From: Halococcus agarilyticus
GTDB lineage: Archaea; Halobacteriota; Halobacteria; Halobacteriales; Halococcaceae
DNA length: 64,000 nucleotides
Direction: 5' to 3'
Assembly (NCBI RefSeq): GCF_000334895.1
Contig: NZ_BAFM01000009.1
Coordinates: 1-64,000, forward strand
Positions 8,702 through 16,705 of this stretch are shown piece after piece. Numbering within the stretch: position 1 is the first letter of the stretch; every line of letters begins with the position of its first letter. Below the pieces are notes generated by a model. It was given only the letters and a program-made list of their open reading frames with translations. It was not told the DNA's origin and ran no database searches. Position numbers and translations under genes: made by a program.

Positions 8702-10861
8702 GTGGCCGTCGATCCGTCTCCCTCGCTGCGTTTCTTTCCGTACGACGCTCCCTACGAGAATCAGGCCGCGGCGATCGAACGCATCCACGACGCGCTCGGC
8801 GACGAACGCGACGTCCTCTTCGAGGGAGCCTGCGGCACGGGCAAGACCCTCTCGGCGCTGGTGCCCGCCCTCGAATTCGCCCGCGAGAACGACAAGACGG
8901 TGGTCATCACCACGAACGTCCACCAGCAGATGCGCCAGTTCGTCGCGGACGCCCGCGCGATCAACGACCACGAACCACTCAAGGCGACGGTATTCAAGGG
9001 CAAGGCCGCGATGTGTCACATCGACGTTGACTACGAGGAGTGCCAGGTGCTCCGCGATAGTACGAAAGACCTCGTCGACGCCGAAGAGGACCTCGCGGAG
9101 CTCGAATCCCGTGAAGACGACCTCCTCACGGCGAGCCAGGCGGGCGACGGCGACGCCGCCGAGGCCCGAAGCGCGGTGATGGACGAACTGGAGAGCGTCG
9201 AGAGCGAGGTCGACGACCTCCGCGGGGAATCGATCTGCGAGCACTACTACAACAACCTCACCGCCGACACCGACGCCTTCTACGCGTGGCTCGCGAGCGA
9301 TGTCAGAACTCCCGAGGAGATCTACGAGTACGCCGAGCAGGAGTCGCTTTGCGGGTACGAACTCCTCAAGGAGGGGATGGAGGCGATGGATCTCGTGGTC
9401 TGCAACTATCACCACCTGCTCGACCCCACCATCCGCGAACAGTTCTTCCGGTGGCTCGGCCGCGATCCCGAGGACGTCATCGCCGTGTTCGACGAGGCCC
9501 ACAACGTCGAGAGCGCGGCGCGCGAGCACGCGACTCGCACACTGACCGAGACCACACTCGACAGCGCGCTCGCTGAGCTCGACGACGCGGGCGATCCACG
9601 AGCGGACCAGGCGAAAAACGTCGTCGAGGCGTTCCGGCGCGCGCTCGTCACGACCTACGACGAACAGTTGGAATTCGGCGAGCGCGAGCGGATCGGCGAG
9701 GACTGGGAGGACCTCGCGATCGCCAACCCCGAGGGTCGCGACGATCTCACGCTCGCCTTTCTCGACGTCTACACCGGTCAGGGGATCGACGCCGACGTGG
9801 AGACCGGCCTCGCGCTCGGGGCGGCGCTCGACCGGGAGTACGACCGGGCGTACCGCAACGGCGAGACCCAGGTTCGAAAGGAGTGCCAGACGCTTCAGAC
9901 GATGCGGTTCGTCGAGTCGTGGCTCGCCGATGGGAGTTCGGACGGTCGCCATCCCGTGGTTTCGGTGCGAGAGGGCCCGGAGGGCGTCTACGGTCGCGCG
10001 GAGTCGTTCGCGTCGATCCCGCGCGACGTGACCGAGCCGCTCTTTTCGAGCCTCCACGCGAGCGTGTTGATGAGCGCGACGCTCCGCCCGTTCGGCGTCC
10101 TCGAAGACGTGCTCGGCCTCGACGATCCGGGAACGATGGCGTACGGCCTGACCTTTCCCGAAGCGAACCGCCGAACGTTCGCTGTCGACACGCCAGCGCT
10201 GTTCGCGAGCGAGCGCGACGATCCCGCGGTCCAGGAGTCCGTCGCCAGCACGGTGGGCGACGCGATCCGCTTCACGCCAGGCAACAGCCTCCTCTTTTTC
10301 CCGAGTTACGCCGAGGCCGAGCGCTATCACGACCGAGTTGCTCCCGACACGGCGGCGACGACGTATCTCGACGAACCGGGCGAGTCGGTCGAGTCGCTGC
10401 GCGAGCGGTTCGCGGCGGACGGCAACGGCGCGCTGTTCACCTCGCTATGGGGCACGCTCACCGAGGGCGTGAGCTTCGACGGCGACGACGCCCACACCGT
10501 GCTCGTGGTCGGGGTGCCCTACCCCCACCTCGACGATCGGCTCGAAGCGGTCGAAGACGCCTATGACGCCGCGTTCGACGACGGGTGGCAGTACGCCGTC
10601 GAGATCCCCACGATCCGGAAGACGCGCCAGGCGCTCGGTCGGGTGCTGCGCTCGCCCGAGGAGATCGGCGTCCGCGCGCTGCTCGACGCCCGCTACACCC
10701 AGCGCGGCCACGAGGAAATGGGCAAGTACAGCGTCCGCGAGACCTTTCCCACCGAGGAACGCGCCGAACTCCTCGATGTCGCGCCGGAGAAGCTCAAATA
10801 CGCGATGTTGAACTTCTACACTGACCACGACGCCTACGACGGTGACCCGCCGACGCCCTGA
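8702..10861 (+). CDS. XPD/Rad3-like Fe-S DNA helicase
   Basis: Superfamily 2 5'-3' DNA helicase, likely in DNA repair. The 719-residue protein has Walker A GACGTGKT (42-49), a DEAH box (264-267), four Fe-S cysteines in the XPD positions (C105, C114, C179, C217), the SATL motif near 458 and a motif VI region QALGRVLRSPEE near 640. An acidic coiled-coil insertion (about 120-175) lies between the second and third cysteines. The GTG at 8702 is preferred because CCCTTTTGACC (about 8667-8677) sits ~28 nt upstream as the TATA region, leading straight into SLRFFPYDAPYENQ; an in-frame TTG lies inside that promoter. Its 5' flank was copied in the tandem duplication. Confidence 0.88.
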   Translation: MAVDPSPSLRFFPYDAPYENQAAAIERIHDALGDERDVLFEGACGTGKTLSALVPALEFARENDKTVVITTNVHQQMRQFVADARAINDHEPLKATVFKGKAAMCHIDVDYEECQVLRDSTKDLVDAEEDLAELESREDDLLTASQAGDGDAAEARSAVMDELESVESEVDDLRGESICEHYYNNLTADTDAFYAWLASDVRTPEEIYEYAEQESLCGYELLKEGMEAMDLVVCNYHHLLDPTIREQFFRWLGRDPEDVIAVFDEAHNVESAAREHATRTLTETTLDSALAELDDAGDPRADQAKNVVEAFRRALVTTYDEQLEFGERERIGEDWEDLAIANPEGRDDLTLAFLDVYTGQGIDADVETGLALGAALDREYDRAYRNGETQVRKECQTLQTMRFVESWLADGSSDGRHPVVSVREGPEGVYGRAESFASIPRDVTEPLFSSLHASVLMSATLRPFGVLEDVLGLDDPGTMAYGLTFPEANRRTFAVDTPALFASERDDPAVQESVASTVGDAIRFTPGNSLLFFPSYAEAERYHDRVAPDTAATTYLDEPGESVESLRERFAADGNGALFTSLWGTLTEGVSFDGDDAHTVLVVGVPYPHLDDRLEAVEDAYDAAFDDGWQYAVEIPTIRKTRQALGRVLRSPEEIGVRALLDARYTQRGHEEMGKYSVRETFPTEERAELLDVAPEKLKYAMLNFYTDHDAYDGDPPTP

Positions 10862-10937
10862 TCGATAGCGTCTCGATCGTCGCATAATCCTGCGCTCTCG
10901 GCCGCAAGCCATTCGATCCGTTCCGGTAGCACCGACA

Positions 10938-11003
10938 GTTTTAAGTATGCGTGTAAAAGATGCTTTACTGTAAAGCAAGCTTTACGGAACGTTTGCTTTA
11001 CAC
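10938..11003 (+). promoter_or_regulatory. Promoter with GTAAAGC/GCTTTAC operator repeats
   Basis: A TATA-like element (TTTTAAGTA, about 10939-10947) is followed by a run of repeated heptamers: TGCTTTAC, then the inverted repeat GTAAAGCAAGCTTTAC (10970-10985), then GTTTGCTTTAC (10991-11001). The perfect arms GTAAAGC/GCTTTAC with a 2-nt centre, plus additional half-sites, lie between the TATA element and the ATG at 11011. This is where a repressor encoded by the second gene of the operon would be expected to bind. Confidence 0.75.
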
Positions 11004-11010
11004 ACCAACC

Positions 11011-11430
11011 ATGACACGAACCGCGATATCGTCCGGGTCGAACCGACTCGCCAAACGAGACACGTATCGCCGTCTGCTGTGGGGATCCATCCTCGCCGGC
11101 GTCGTGGGGAGCCTCGCGCTCAGGTTCCTCGAGTATCCGCTCGTGGGCGAGGGTGTGTACTGGCTCGGGATCGTCGGGGCCGTCGCCGTTTGGCGCGGAA
11201 CGTCGACGACGTTGTTCGACGAACGTGACGCCGCTATCGAACGCCGGGCGAGCCAACTCGCACTGTACGCGTCGGCCTTCGTGTTGGTCGCCGGCGCGTC
11301 GCTCATGCGGGTGTTGCCGAGGGTCTCCGAGTACACGGTAGCGCCGGTGATCCAAGGTTTCCTGTACGGGTACATGGCAGTGTTCGCCACGTTCGCGGCC
11401 GCCTTTCTCTGGGTTCGGTACCGATCGTGA
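11011..11430 (+). CDS. DUF2178 family membrane protein
   Basis: The 139-residue protein has four hydrophobic segments (about 24-44, 49-66, 83-103, 112-136), and the FDERDAAIERRASQLA stretch between the second and third is characteristic of DUF2178. Biochemical role unknown. It is translationally coupled to an XRE-type regulator (GTGA overlap at 11427), a pairing I know to be common in archaea and Firmicutes. The ATG at 11011 is used because upstream in-frame codons fall inside the palindromic operator. Confidence 0.85.
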   Translation: MTRTAISSGSNRLAKRDTYRRLLWGSILAGVVGSLALRFLEYPLVGEGVYWLGIVGAVAVWRGTSTTLFDERDAAIERRASQLALYASAFVLVAGASLMRVLPRVSEYTVAPVIQGFLYGYMAVFATFAAAFLWVRYRS

Positions 11431-11648
11431 AGAACGATCTCCGGCAGCGGCGGGAGATCGACGGGTCGAGTCAGGCCGACCTCGCGGCGGCGGTCGACGT
11501 CACCCGTCAGACCATCAACGCCATCGAACGTGATCGCTACGACCCGTCGATCGAACTGGCATTCAAACTCGCCGCCCACTTCGACTGTCGCATCGAAGAT
11601 CTGTTCGAACCGGAACTGAACGGAACGGGGGCTGAACGCGATGGATGA
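11427..11648 (+). CDS. XRE/Cro-type helix-turn-helix regulator
   Basis: A 73-residue single-domain DNA-binding protein. The HTH covers about residues 5-60 (SQADLAAAVDVTRQTINAIERDRYDPS), close to the YozG/YdzF-like group in which a short regulator partners a small membrane protein. It starts at a GTG overlapping the stop of the DUF2178 gene by 4 nt. It probably autoregulates the operon through the GTAAAGC/GCTTTAC repeats upstream; this is inferred from position and operon structure. Confidence 0.88.
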   Translation: MKNDLRQRREIDGSSQADLAAAVDVTRQTINAIERDRYDPSIELAFKLAAHFDCRIEDLFEPELNGTGAERDG

Positions 11649-11757
11649 CCACTCGTGGATCCGTCGGTCGTGGTCCATCTGCCACAGCACAACGACGGAC
11701 CCCACCCGCACTGCGACGAACTGAACACTTTTGTCGCCGCCGCGCGACCGCGTGACT

Positions 11758-12180
11758 ATGGACTACCAAGCACTCGACGCCGGTCGCGAGTTCGTCGCCC
11801 GGCTCGATACCGGTGCGGACTGGCGAAGCGAGATCGAGGCGCTCGCTGCCGACGCCGGCGTGGACGCGGGCTTTTTCTTCGGGCTCGGTGCAGTACAGGA
11901 CGCCGAACTCTACTTCTACGACCAAGATGAGAAAGAGTACGACGCGATCGAATTCGACGAACCGCTCGAAGTCGCGGCCTGCGTCGGCAACGTCTCGTGG
12001 CTCGACGGCGAGCGCTTCGCCCATACTCATGCAGTCTGCTCGCGCGAGGACGGCTCGACGGTCGCGGGCCACCTGAACGCTGGAACGGTGTTCGCCGGCG
12101 AAATATACCTCCGCGAGTTCGACGCCCACCTCGAACGCGAGCACGATCCGACGACTGACCTCGATCTCTGGCCGTTTTGA
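11758..12180 (+). CDS. PPC (DUF296) domain protein
   Basis: The 140-residue protein is a single plants-and-prokaryotes-conserved domain: GREFVARLDTGADW at the start, GLGAVQDAELYFYD in the middle, and HTHAVCSREDGSTVAGHLNAG, whose histidines form a candidate metal site. Homologues form trimers and are often annotated as DNA-binding, though that function is unproven in archaea. The TATA-like ACACTTTTG (about 11725-11733) is ~28 nt before the ATG. Its TGA shares a base with the ATG of the DP2 gene, so the two are probably co-transcribed and translationally coupled. Confidence 0.85.
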   Translation: MDYQALDAGREFVARLDTGADWRSEIEALAADAGVDAGFFFGLGAVQDAELYFYDQDEKEYDAIEFDEPLEVAACVGNVSWLDGERFAHTHAVCSREDGSTVAGHLNAGTVFAGEIYLREFDAHLEREHDPTTDLDLWPF

Positions 12181-15100
12181 TGAACGCCGACGACGAACGC
12201 TACTTCGAGCGGCTCGAATCCCAGCTCGACGAGGCGTTCGCGGTCGCCGAGACCGCACGCGAGAAGGGCGGCGATCCCACCCCTGAAATCGAGATCCCGG
12301 TGGCGAAGGACATGGCCGACCGGGTGGAGAACATCCTCGGGATCGAGGGCGTCGCCGACCGCGTCCGCGAACTCGAAGGCGAGATGAGCCGGGAGGAGGC
12401 CGCCCTCGAACTCGCTGCGGACTTCGCCGAGGGTCGTGTCGGCGACTACGAGACCGATGCCGGGAAGATCGAGGGTGCGGTCCGGACCGCGGTCGCGCTC
12501 CTCACCGAGGGCGTGGTCGCCGCGCCGATCGAGGGGATCGACCGGGTCGAACTCGCCACAAATCCCGATGGCACCGAGTTCGTCCGGGTGTTCTACGCCG
12601 GACCGATCCGCTCGGCCGGTGGGACCGCTCAGGCACTCTCGGTGCTCGTCGCGGACTACACCCGCGCGCTGCTCGGTCTCGCCGAATACGAGGCCCGCGA
12701 GGAGGAGGTCGAGCGCTACGCTGAGGAGGTCGACCTCTACGACGCCGAAACTGGCCTCCAGTACTCTCCGAAGGACGCCGAGACGAAGTTCATCGCCCGA
12801 AACTCACCGGTGATGCTCGACGGCGAGGCCACCGGCCAAGAGGAAGTCTCGGGCTTTCGCGACCTCGAACGCGTGGGGACGAACAACCCTCGCGGCGGGA
12901 TGTGTCTCGTGCTCGCCGAGGGGATCGCCCAGAAAGCACCCAAGATCGAGCGCTACACCACCGACCTCGACGAGGTCGACTGGCCGTGGCTCGACGACCT
13001 GATCGCCGGCACCGTCGGGAAGACCGACGATGGCGACGACGCCGACGACTCGGATGCTGACGACGCCGAAAGCGAGACCGATGGAGCTGATGACAGCGAC
13101 GAAACCGGCGACGAACCGGAGTCGGCTGCCGACGAGGATTCAGAACCCGACGGCCCGCTCAGGCCCGAGCCCTCGACGAAGTTCCTTCGGGACCTGATCG
13201 CCGGCCGGCCGGTGTTCGGCCACCCGAGCGAGGCCGGTGGGTTCCGACTGCGGTACGGCCGCGCGCGCAACCACGGCTTCGCGACCGCGGGGGTCCATCC
13301 GGCGACGATGCATCTCGTCGACGACTTCCTCGCGACCGGCACGCAGTTGAAGACCGAGCGTCCGGGCAAGGCCGCCGGCGTCGTTCCTGTCGACTCGATC
13401 GAGGGGCCAACTGTGAGACTGGCGAACGGCGATGTCCGCCGGATCGACGACCCAGAGACGGCGCTCGAACTCAGAAACGGGGTCGAGGCGATCCTCGATC
13501 TCGGCGAGTACCTCGTCAACTACGGGGAGTTCGTCGAGAACAACCACCCGCTCGCGCCCGCCTCGTACACCCACGAGTGGTGGGTTCAGGAGTTCGACGC
13601 CACCGATGCGAACGTCCAGGCACTCGCGGACTCGACGCGGACCGACCTCGAACACCCCACTCCCGAGGAAGCGATCGAGTGGGCGATCGAATACGATGCG
13701 CCGCTCCATCCCGAGTACACCTACTGCTGGCACGATCTCTCGGTCGAGTCGTTCGAAACGCTCGCCGACGCGGTCGCGGCGGGCGAACTCGTCGAGGGCG
13801 AGCTGGCGCTCGAACCCGCTCCCGAGGTCCGTGACGCGCTCGAAGCGTTGCTCGTTCCGCACAACCAGGCCGCGGACGCGCTCCGAATCGCCGAATTCCG
13901 GGCGCTCGTCCGATCGCTCGGGTTCGACGAGAACTGCGATCGGACGTGGAGGTCTCTTTCGACGGACGCACGCGCGTGGCCGAACGCGATGAAGGCGGCC
14001 CGCGAGGTCGCGCCGTTCGCCCTCCGCGAGCGCGCTCCCACCCGGATCGGCGGCCGGATGGGGAGGCCGGAAAAATCCGAACAGCGCGAACTCTCGCCGG
14101 CGGTCCACACCCTGTTCCCGATCGGCGAGGCCGGCGGCAACCAGCGCGACGTGAGCGAGGCCGCCGAGCACGTCCACGACGACGTCGGGGAGCGCGGTGT
14201 CGTCCCGGTCCAGGTCGGCCGACGTGAGTGCACAGAGTGCGGCGAACGGAGCTACGAGACGCGGTGCCCAGACTGCGGCGGCGTCACCGAGCCACGCTAC
14301 GAGTGTCGTGACTGCGAGATCGCGGTCGAACCTGACGAGTCGGGGCGGGCCGAGTGCCCGCGCTGCGGCAGCGAGGCCACCCCGACCGAGTGGCGCACGA
14401 TCGACATCCGCGAGGAGTTCCACGACGCGCTCGACGCGGTCGGCGAGCGCGAGAGCGCCTTCGACATGGTGAAAGGCGTGAAGGGGTTGACCTCGAAGCT
14501 CAAGACGCCCGAACCGATGGAGAAAGGCGTCCTGCGCGCGAAACACGGCGTCTCGTCGTTCAAGGATGGCACGGTCAGGTACGACATGACCGATCTGCCC
14601 GTCACGAGCGTCCGTCCCGCCGAACTCGACGTCTCGGTCGATCAGTTCCGCGAGCTCGGCTACCACGAGGACATCGACGGCGAGCCGCTCCGCCACGCCG
14701 ATCAGTTGGTCGAGCTCCGGGTTCAGGACATCGTGCTCTCGAACGGTGCGGCCGAGCACCTCCTCCGGACGGCGGATTTCGTCGACGACCTCCTCGAACG
14801 GTACTACGGTCTCGATACCTTCTACGACTTCGACGACCGTGACGACCTCGTGGGCGAGCTCGTCTTCGGGATGGCTCCTCACACCTCGGCGGCGGTCGTT
14901 GGGCGGGTTGTGGGCTTCACGAGTGCCGCCGTCGGATACGCTCATCCGTACTTTCACGCCTCGAAACGCCGTAATTGTGATGGAGATGAAGACTGTGTGA
15001 TGCTTTTGATGGATGGGCTGTTGAACTTCTCGAAGGAGTACCTCCCGGACAAGCGGGGCGGGCGGATGGACGCTCCGCTGGTGATGTCCTCGCGGATCGA

Positions 15101-15722
15101 TCCCGCCGAGATCGACGACGAGGCCCACAACATGGACGTCGTCGAGTCCTACCCGAAGGAGTTCTACGAGGCGACCCTCGACATGGCCGATCCGGGGAGC
15201 GTGGACATCGAGATCGCCGAGGAAAGCGTCGGGACCGAGGACGAGTATTCCGGCTTCCGCCACACCCACGACACGTCAAATCTCGCGCTCGGCCCCTCCT
15301 TGTCGGCGTACAAAACGCTCGGCGCGATGACCGAGAAGATGGACGCTCAGCTCGAACTCGCCAGGAAGCTCCGCGCTGTGGACGAGACCGACGTGGCCGA
15401 ACGCATCATCGAGTACCACTTCCTCCCCGACCTCATCGGCAACCTCAGAGCCTTCTCGCGCCAGGAGACGCGATGTCTCGACTGCGGCACCAAGTACCGC
15501 CGGATGCCGCTCACGGGCGAGTGCCGCGAGTGTGGCGGCGGCGTGAACTTGACCGTGCACGAGGGCTCGGTGGAGAAGTACATCGACACCGCCACCCGGG
15601 TCGCCGAGGAGTACGGCACCCGCGACTACACCAAACAGCGCCTCGAAGTGCTCGATCGCACCCTCGAAAGCGTGTTCGAGAACGATAAAAACAAACAGTC
15701 AGGAATTGCCGATTTCATGTAA
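12180..15722 (+). CDS. polC: DNA polymerase D large subunit (DP2)
   Basis: Catalytic subunit of the archaeal replicative D-family polymerase; pairs with DP1, which is not in this window. The 1180-residue protein is collinear with euryarchaeal DP2: N-terminal domain with YAGPIRSAGGTAQA near 140, an acidic low-complexity insertion (about 280-322) typical of haloarchaea, zinc ribbons (CTECG...CPDCG...CRDC...CPRCG, about 682-727), the catalytic NCDGDEDC motif (932-939) and a C-terminal zinc finger (CLDCG...CRECG, about 1100-1120). No intein interrupts the NCDGDED site, but the codons there are atypical (see findings). The ATG at 12180 is used rather than a TTG one codon earlier. Confidence 0.95.
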   Translation: MNADDERYFERLESQLDEAFAVAETAREKGGDPTPEIEIPVAKDMADRVENILGIEGVADRVRELEGEMSREEAALELAADFAEGRVGDYETDAGKIEGAVRTAVALLTEGVVAAPIEGIDRVELATNPDGTEFVRVFYAGPIRSAGGTAQALSVLVADYTRALLGLAEYEAREEEVERYAEEVDLYDAETGLQYSPKDAETKFIARNSPVMLDGEATGQEEVSGFRDLERVGTNNPRGGMCLVLAEGIAQKAPKIERYTTDLDEVDWPWLDDLIAGTVGKTDDGDDADDSDADDAESETDGADDSDETGDEPESAADEDSEPDGPLRPEPSTKFLRDLIAGRPVFGHPSEAGGFRLRYGRARNHGFATAGVHPATMHLVDDFLATGTQLKTERPGKAAGVVPVDSIEGPTVRLANGDVRRIDDPETALELRNGVEAILDLGEYLVNYGEFVENNHPLAPASYTHEWWVQEFDATDANVQALADSTRTDLEHPTPEEAIEWAIEYDAPLHPEYTYCWHDLSVESFETLADAVAAGELVEGELALEPAPEVRDALEALLVPHNQAADALRIAEFRALVRSLGFDENCDRTWRSLSTDARAWPNAMKAAREVAPFALRERAPTRIGGRMGRPEKSEQRELSPAVHTLFPIGEAGGNQRDVSEAAEHVHDDVGERGVVPVQVGRRECTECGERSYETRCPDCGGVTEPRYECRDCEIAVEPDESGRAECPRCGSEATPTEWRTIDIREEFHDALDAVGERESAFDMVKGVKGLTSKLKTPEPMEKGVLRAKHGVSSFKDGTVRYDMTDLPVTSVRPAELDVSVDQFRELGYHEDIDGEPLRHADQLVELRVQDIVLSNGAAEHLLRTADFVDDLLERYYGLDTFYDFDDRDDLVGELVFGMAPHTSAAVVGRVVGFTSAAVGYAHPYFHASKRRNCDGDEDCVMLLMDGLLNFSKEYLPDKRGGRMDAPLVMSSRIDPAEIDDEAHNMDVVESYPKEFYEATLDMADPGSVDIEIAEESVGTEDEYSGFRHTHDTSNLALGPSLSAYKTLGAMTEKMDAQLELARKLRAVDETDVAERIIEYHFLPDLIGNLRAFSRQETRCLDCGTKYRRMPLTGECRECGGGVNLTVHEGSVEKYIDTATRVAEEYGTRDYTKQRLEVLDRTLESVFENDKNKQSGIADFM

Positions 15723-15843
15723 CAACTCCCGCCGGATTCGAGCCACACAGCATGGTTTTAGACATGGCCGTGTTGCAACTGCTCTGACCGACCGGCAGCA
15801 GACAGTATCTTGAAACCAAGCCGGTGTCTTATGATGATCTGAG
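15723..15843. other. Short intergenic region
   Basis: There are 121 bp between DP2 and the lipoprotein gene. AT content is higher than in the neighbours and continues into the next gene. A TATA-like stretch (AGTATCTTG) occurs near 15805-15813, about 30 nt before the ATG at 15844. Confidence 0.35.
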
Positions 15844-16272
15844 ATGGACCGTCGCCAGTATCTTAGAAGCGCAATAGCGCTCTCGGTCCCCCTGGCATCA
15901 GGTTGCACCTCCAACTTGCCGTTCAGTTCGTCTGGGAGAGCAAAACTCGGCGACATCAATGCCATTAATTACGACACCAAACCACACACTCTTCATGTCC
16001 TGGTTCAGGAGAACAACGAACCAACTCACTGGTCTTCACACCACCTAAAACCCGTAGAAAGGGAAGGTACGCTTGTATCTCTGAAGAACACATGGGGAGA
16101 CAACGATCGACAGGACACGCTATATGCCCGACGTGACATGAATGGTTATTGGAAGAAAACGACCCTCTCCAATCTCCCAGAAGGGGCCACCTTCGATTTC
16201 GATATTGGAATCCAGACGGACAAGGAGATCACATTCTCCATGTCGCCGGTTAATGAGACGAAAAAAGGTTAG
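15844..16272 (+). CDS. Tat-exported lipoprotein of unknown function, low GC
   Basis: The 142-residue protein has a twin-arginine signal (RRQYLR, 3-8), a short hydrophobic stretch and a lipobox ending in C21 (PLASGC), so it should be exported folded and lipid-anchored outside the cell. The mature part (about 120 residues) contains a predicted beta-rich stretch (TLHVLVQENN, then TFDFDIGIQTDKEITFSM) suggestive of an Ig-like or beta-sandwich domain. No family recognised. Its base and codon use (many A/T-ending codons such as AAA, ACA, TCT) stand out from both neighbours, which suggests recent acquisition. Confidence 0.75.
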   Translation: MDRRQYLRSAIALSVPLASGCTSNLPFSSSGRAKLGDINAINYDTKPHTLHVLVQENNEPTHWSSHHLKPVEREGTLVSLKNTWGDNDRQDTLYARRDMNGYWKKTTLSNLPEGATFDFDIGIQTDKEITFSMSPVNETKKG

Positions 16273-16402
16273 TGCCTACTCGATGACGAGCTGATGTATC
16301 CATACTTTCGTTCGTGTTTGACGAGCGCTGTCGACCATGGTTGGTCTCACTCTATATGGAACACTCGGTGGAACTTATATTCACGCGACGCGAACCACCG
16401 CC

Positions 16403-16696
16403 ATGAGCCAGGAACCTCCCGACGTCGCGGTCGGGGCGACCGTCTACACCGAAGAAGGGGAAGAACTCGGCACCGTCCGCGGGTTCGACACGGACGGCTT
16501 CTTCGTCACGACTCGCGAGGGCGTCGCGTCGCTCTCGGTCGAACACGAGCGCGCGGGCCACGCGCTCGGCGAGGCGGAGCTGATGTGGCGGTGTAGCGAC
16601 TGCGGCGAGATGGGCGAACTCGCCGACGACATCCCCGACGCCTGCCCGAACTGCGACGCGCCGAAGGAGTACCTCTACTACTGGACCGAGGACTAG
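16403..16696 (+). CDS. Small zinc-ribbon protein (rubredoxin-like C-terminus)
   Basis: The 97-residue protein has an N-terminal beta-barrel-like part (GATVYTEEGEELGTVRGFDTDGFFV, PRC-barrel-like) and a C-terminal zinc ribbon with CSDCGE and CPNCDAPKEYLYYW, which resembles the rubredoxin-like zinc ribbon of haloarchaeal DUF7130-type proteins. It could bind Zn or Fe; partner unknown. The ATG at 16403 is supported by a TATA-like ACTTATATT (about 16374-16382) 25 nt upstream. The longer frame from 16337 would place that box inside the coding region. Confidence 0.82.
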   Translation: MSQEPPDVAVGATVYTEEGEELGTVRGFDTDGFFVTTREGVASLSVEHERAGHALGEAELMWRCSDCGEMGELADDIPDACPNCDAPKEYLYYWTED

Positions 16697-16705
16697 CCCC
16701 ACCGA

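Larger units (their letters stand above)
7484..8703 (+). repeat. Tandem duplication, unit 2
   Basis: Second copy of the preceding unit: hisH remnant, CDF copy 2 and the original 5' flank of the helicase. The unit ends at GGCCGTCGA (8704-8712), nearly identical to the GGCCGACGA where unit 1 begins. The duplication therefore looks like recombination between a short 9-bp near-match in hisH and in the helicase start region. Confidence 0.88.

Noticed and set aside
7583-10330. Very long open frame on the minus strand opposite the CDF/helicase genes
   Set aside because: High GC removes stop codons from the opposite strand; the frame has Arg/His-rich composition, no start context and no recognisable family.
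14970-14999. Intein in DP2
   Set aside because: The NCDGDEDC motif is uninterrupted, so no intein is present; only the atypical codons remain.
13140-15269. 709-codon antisense frame in polC
   Set aside because: Shadow of the DP2 gene; no motif and no promoter.
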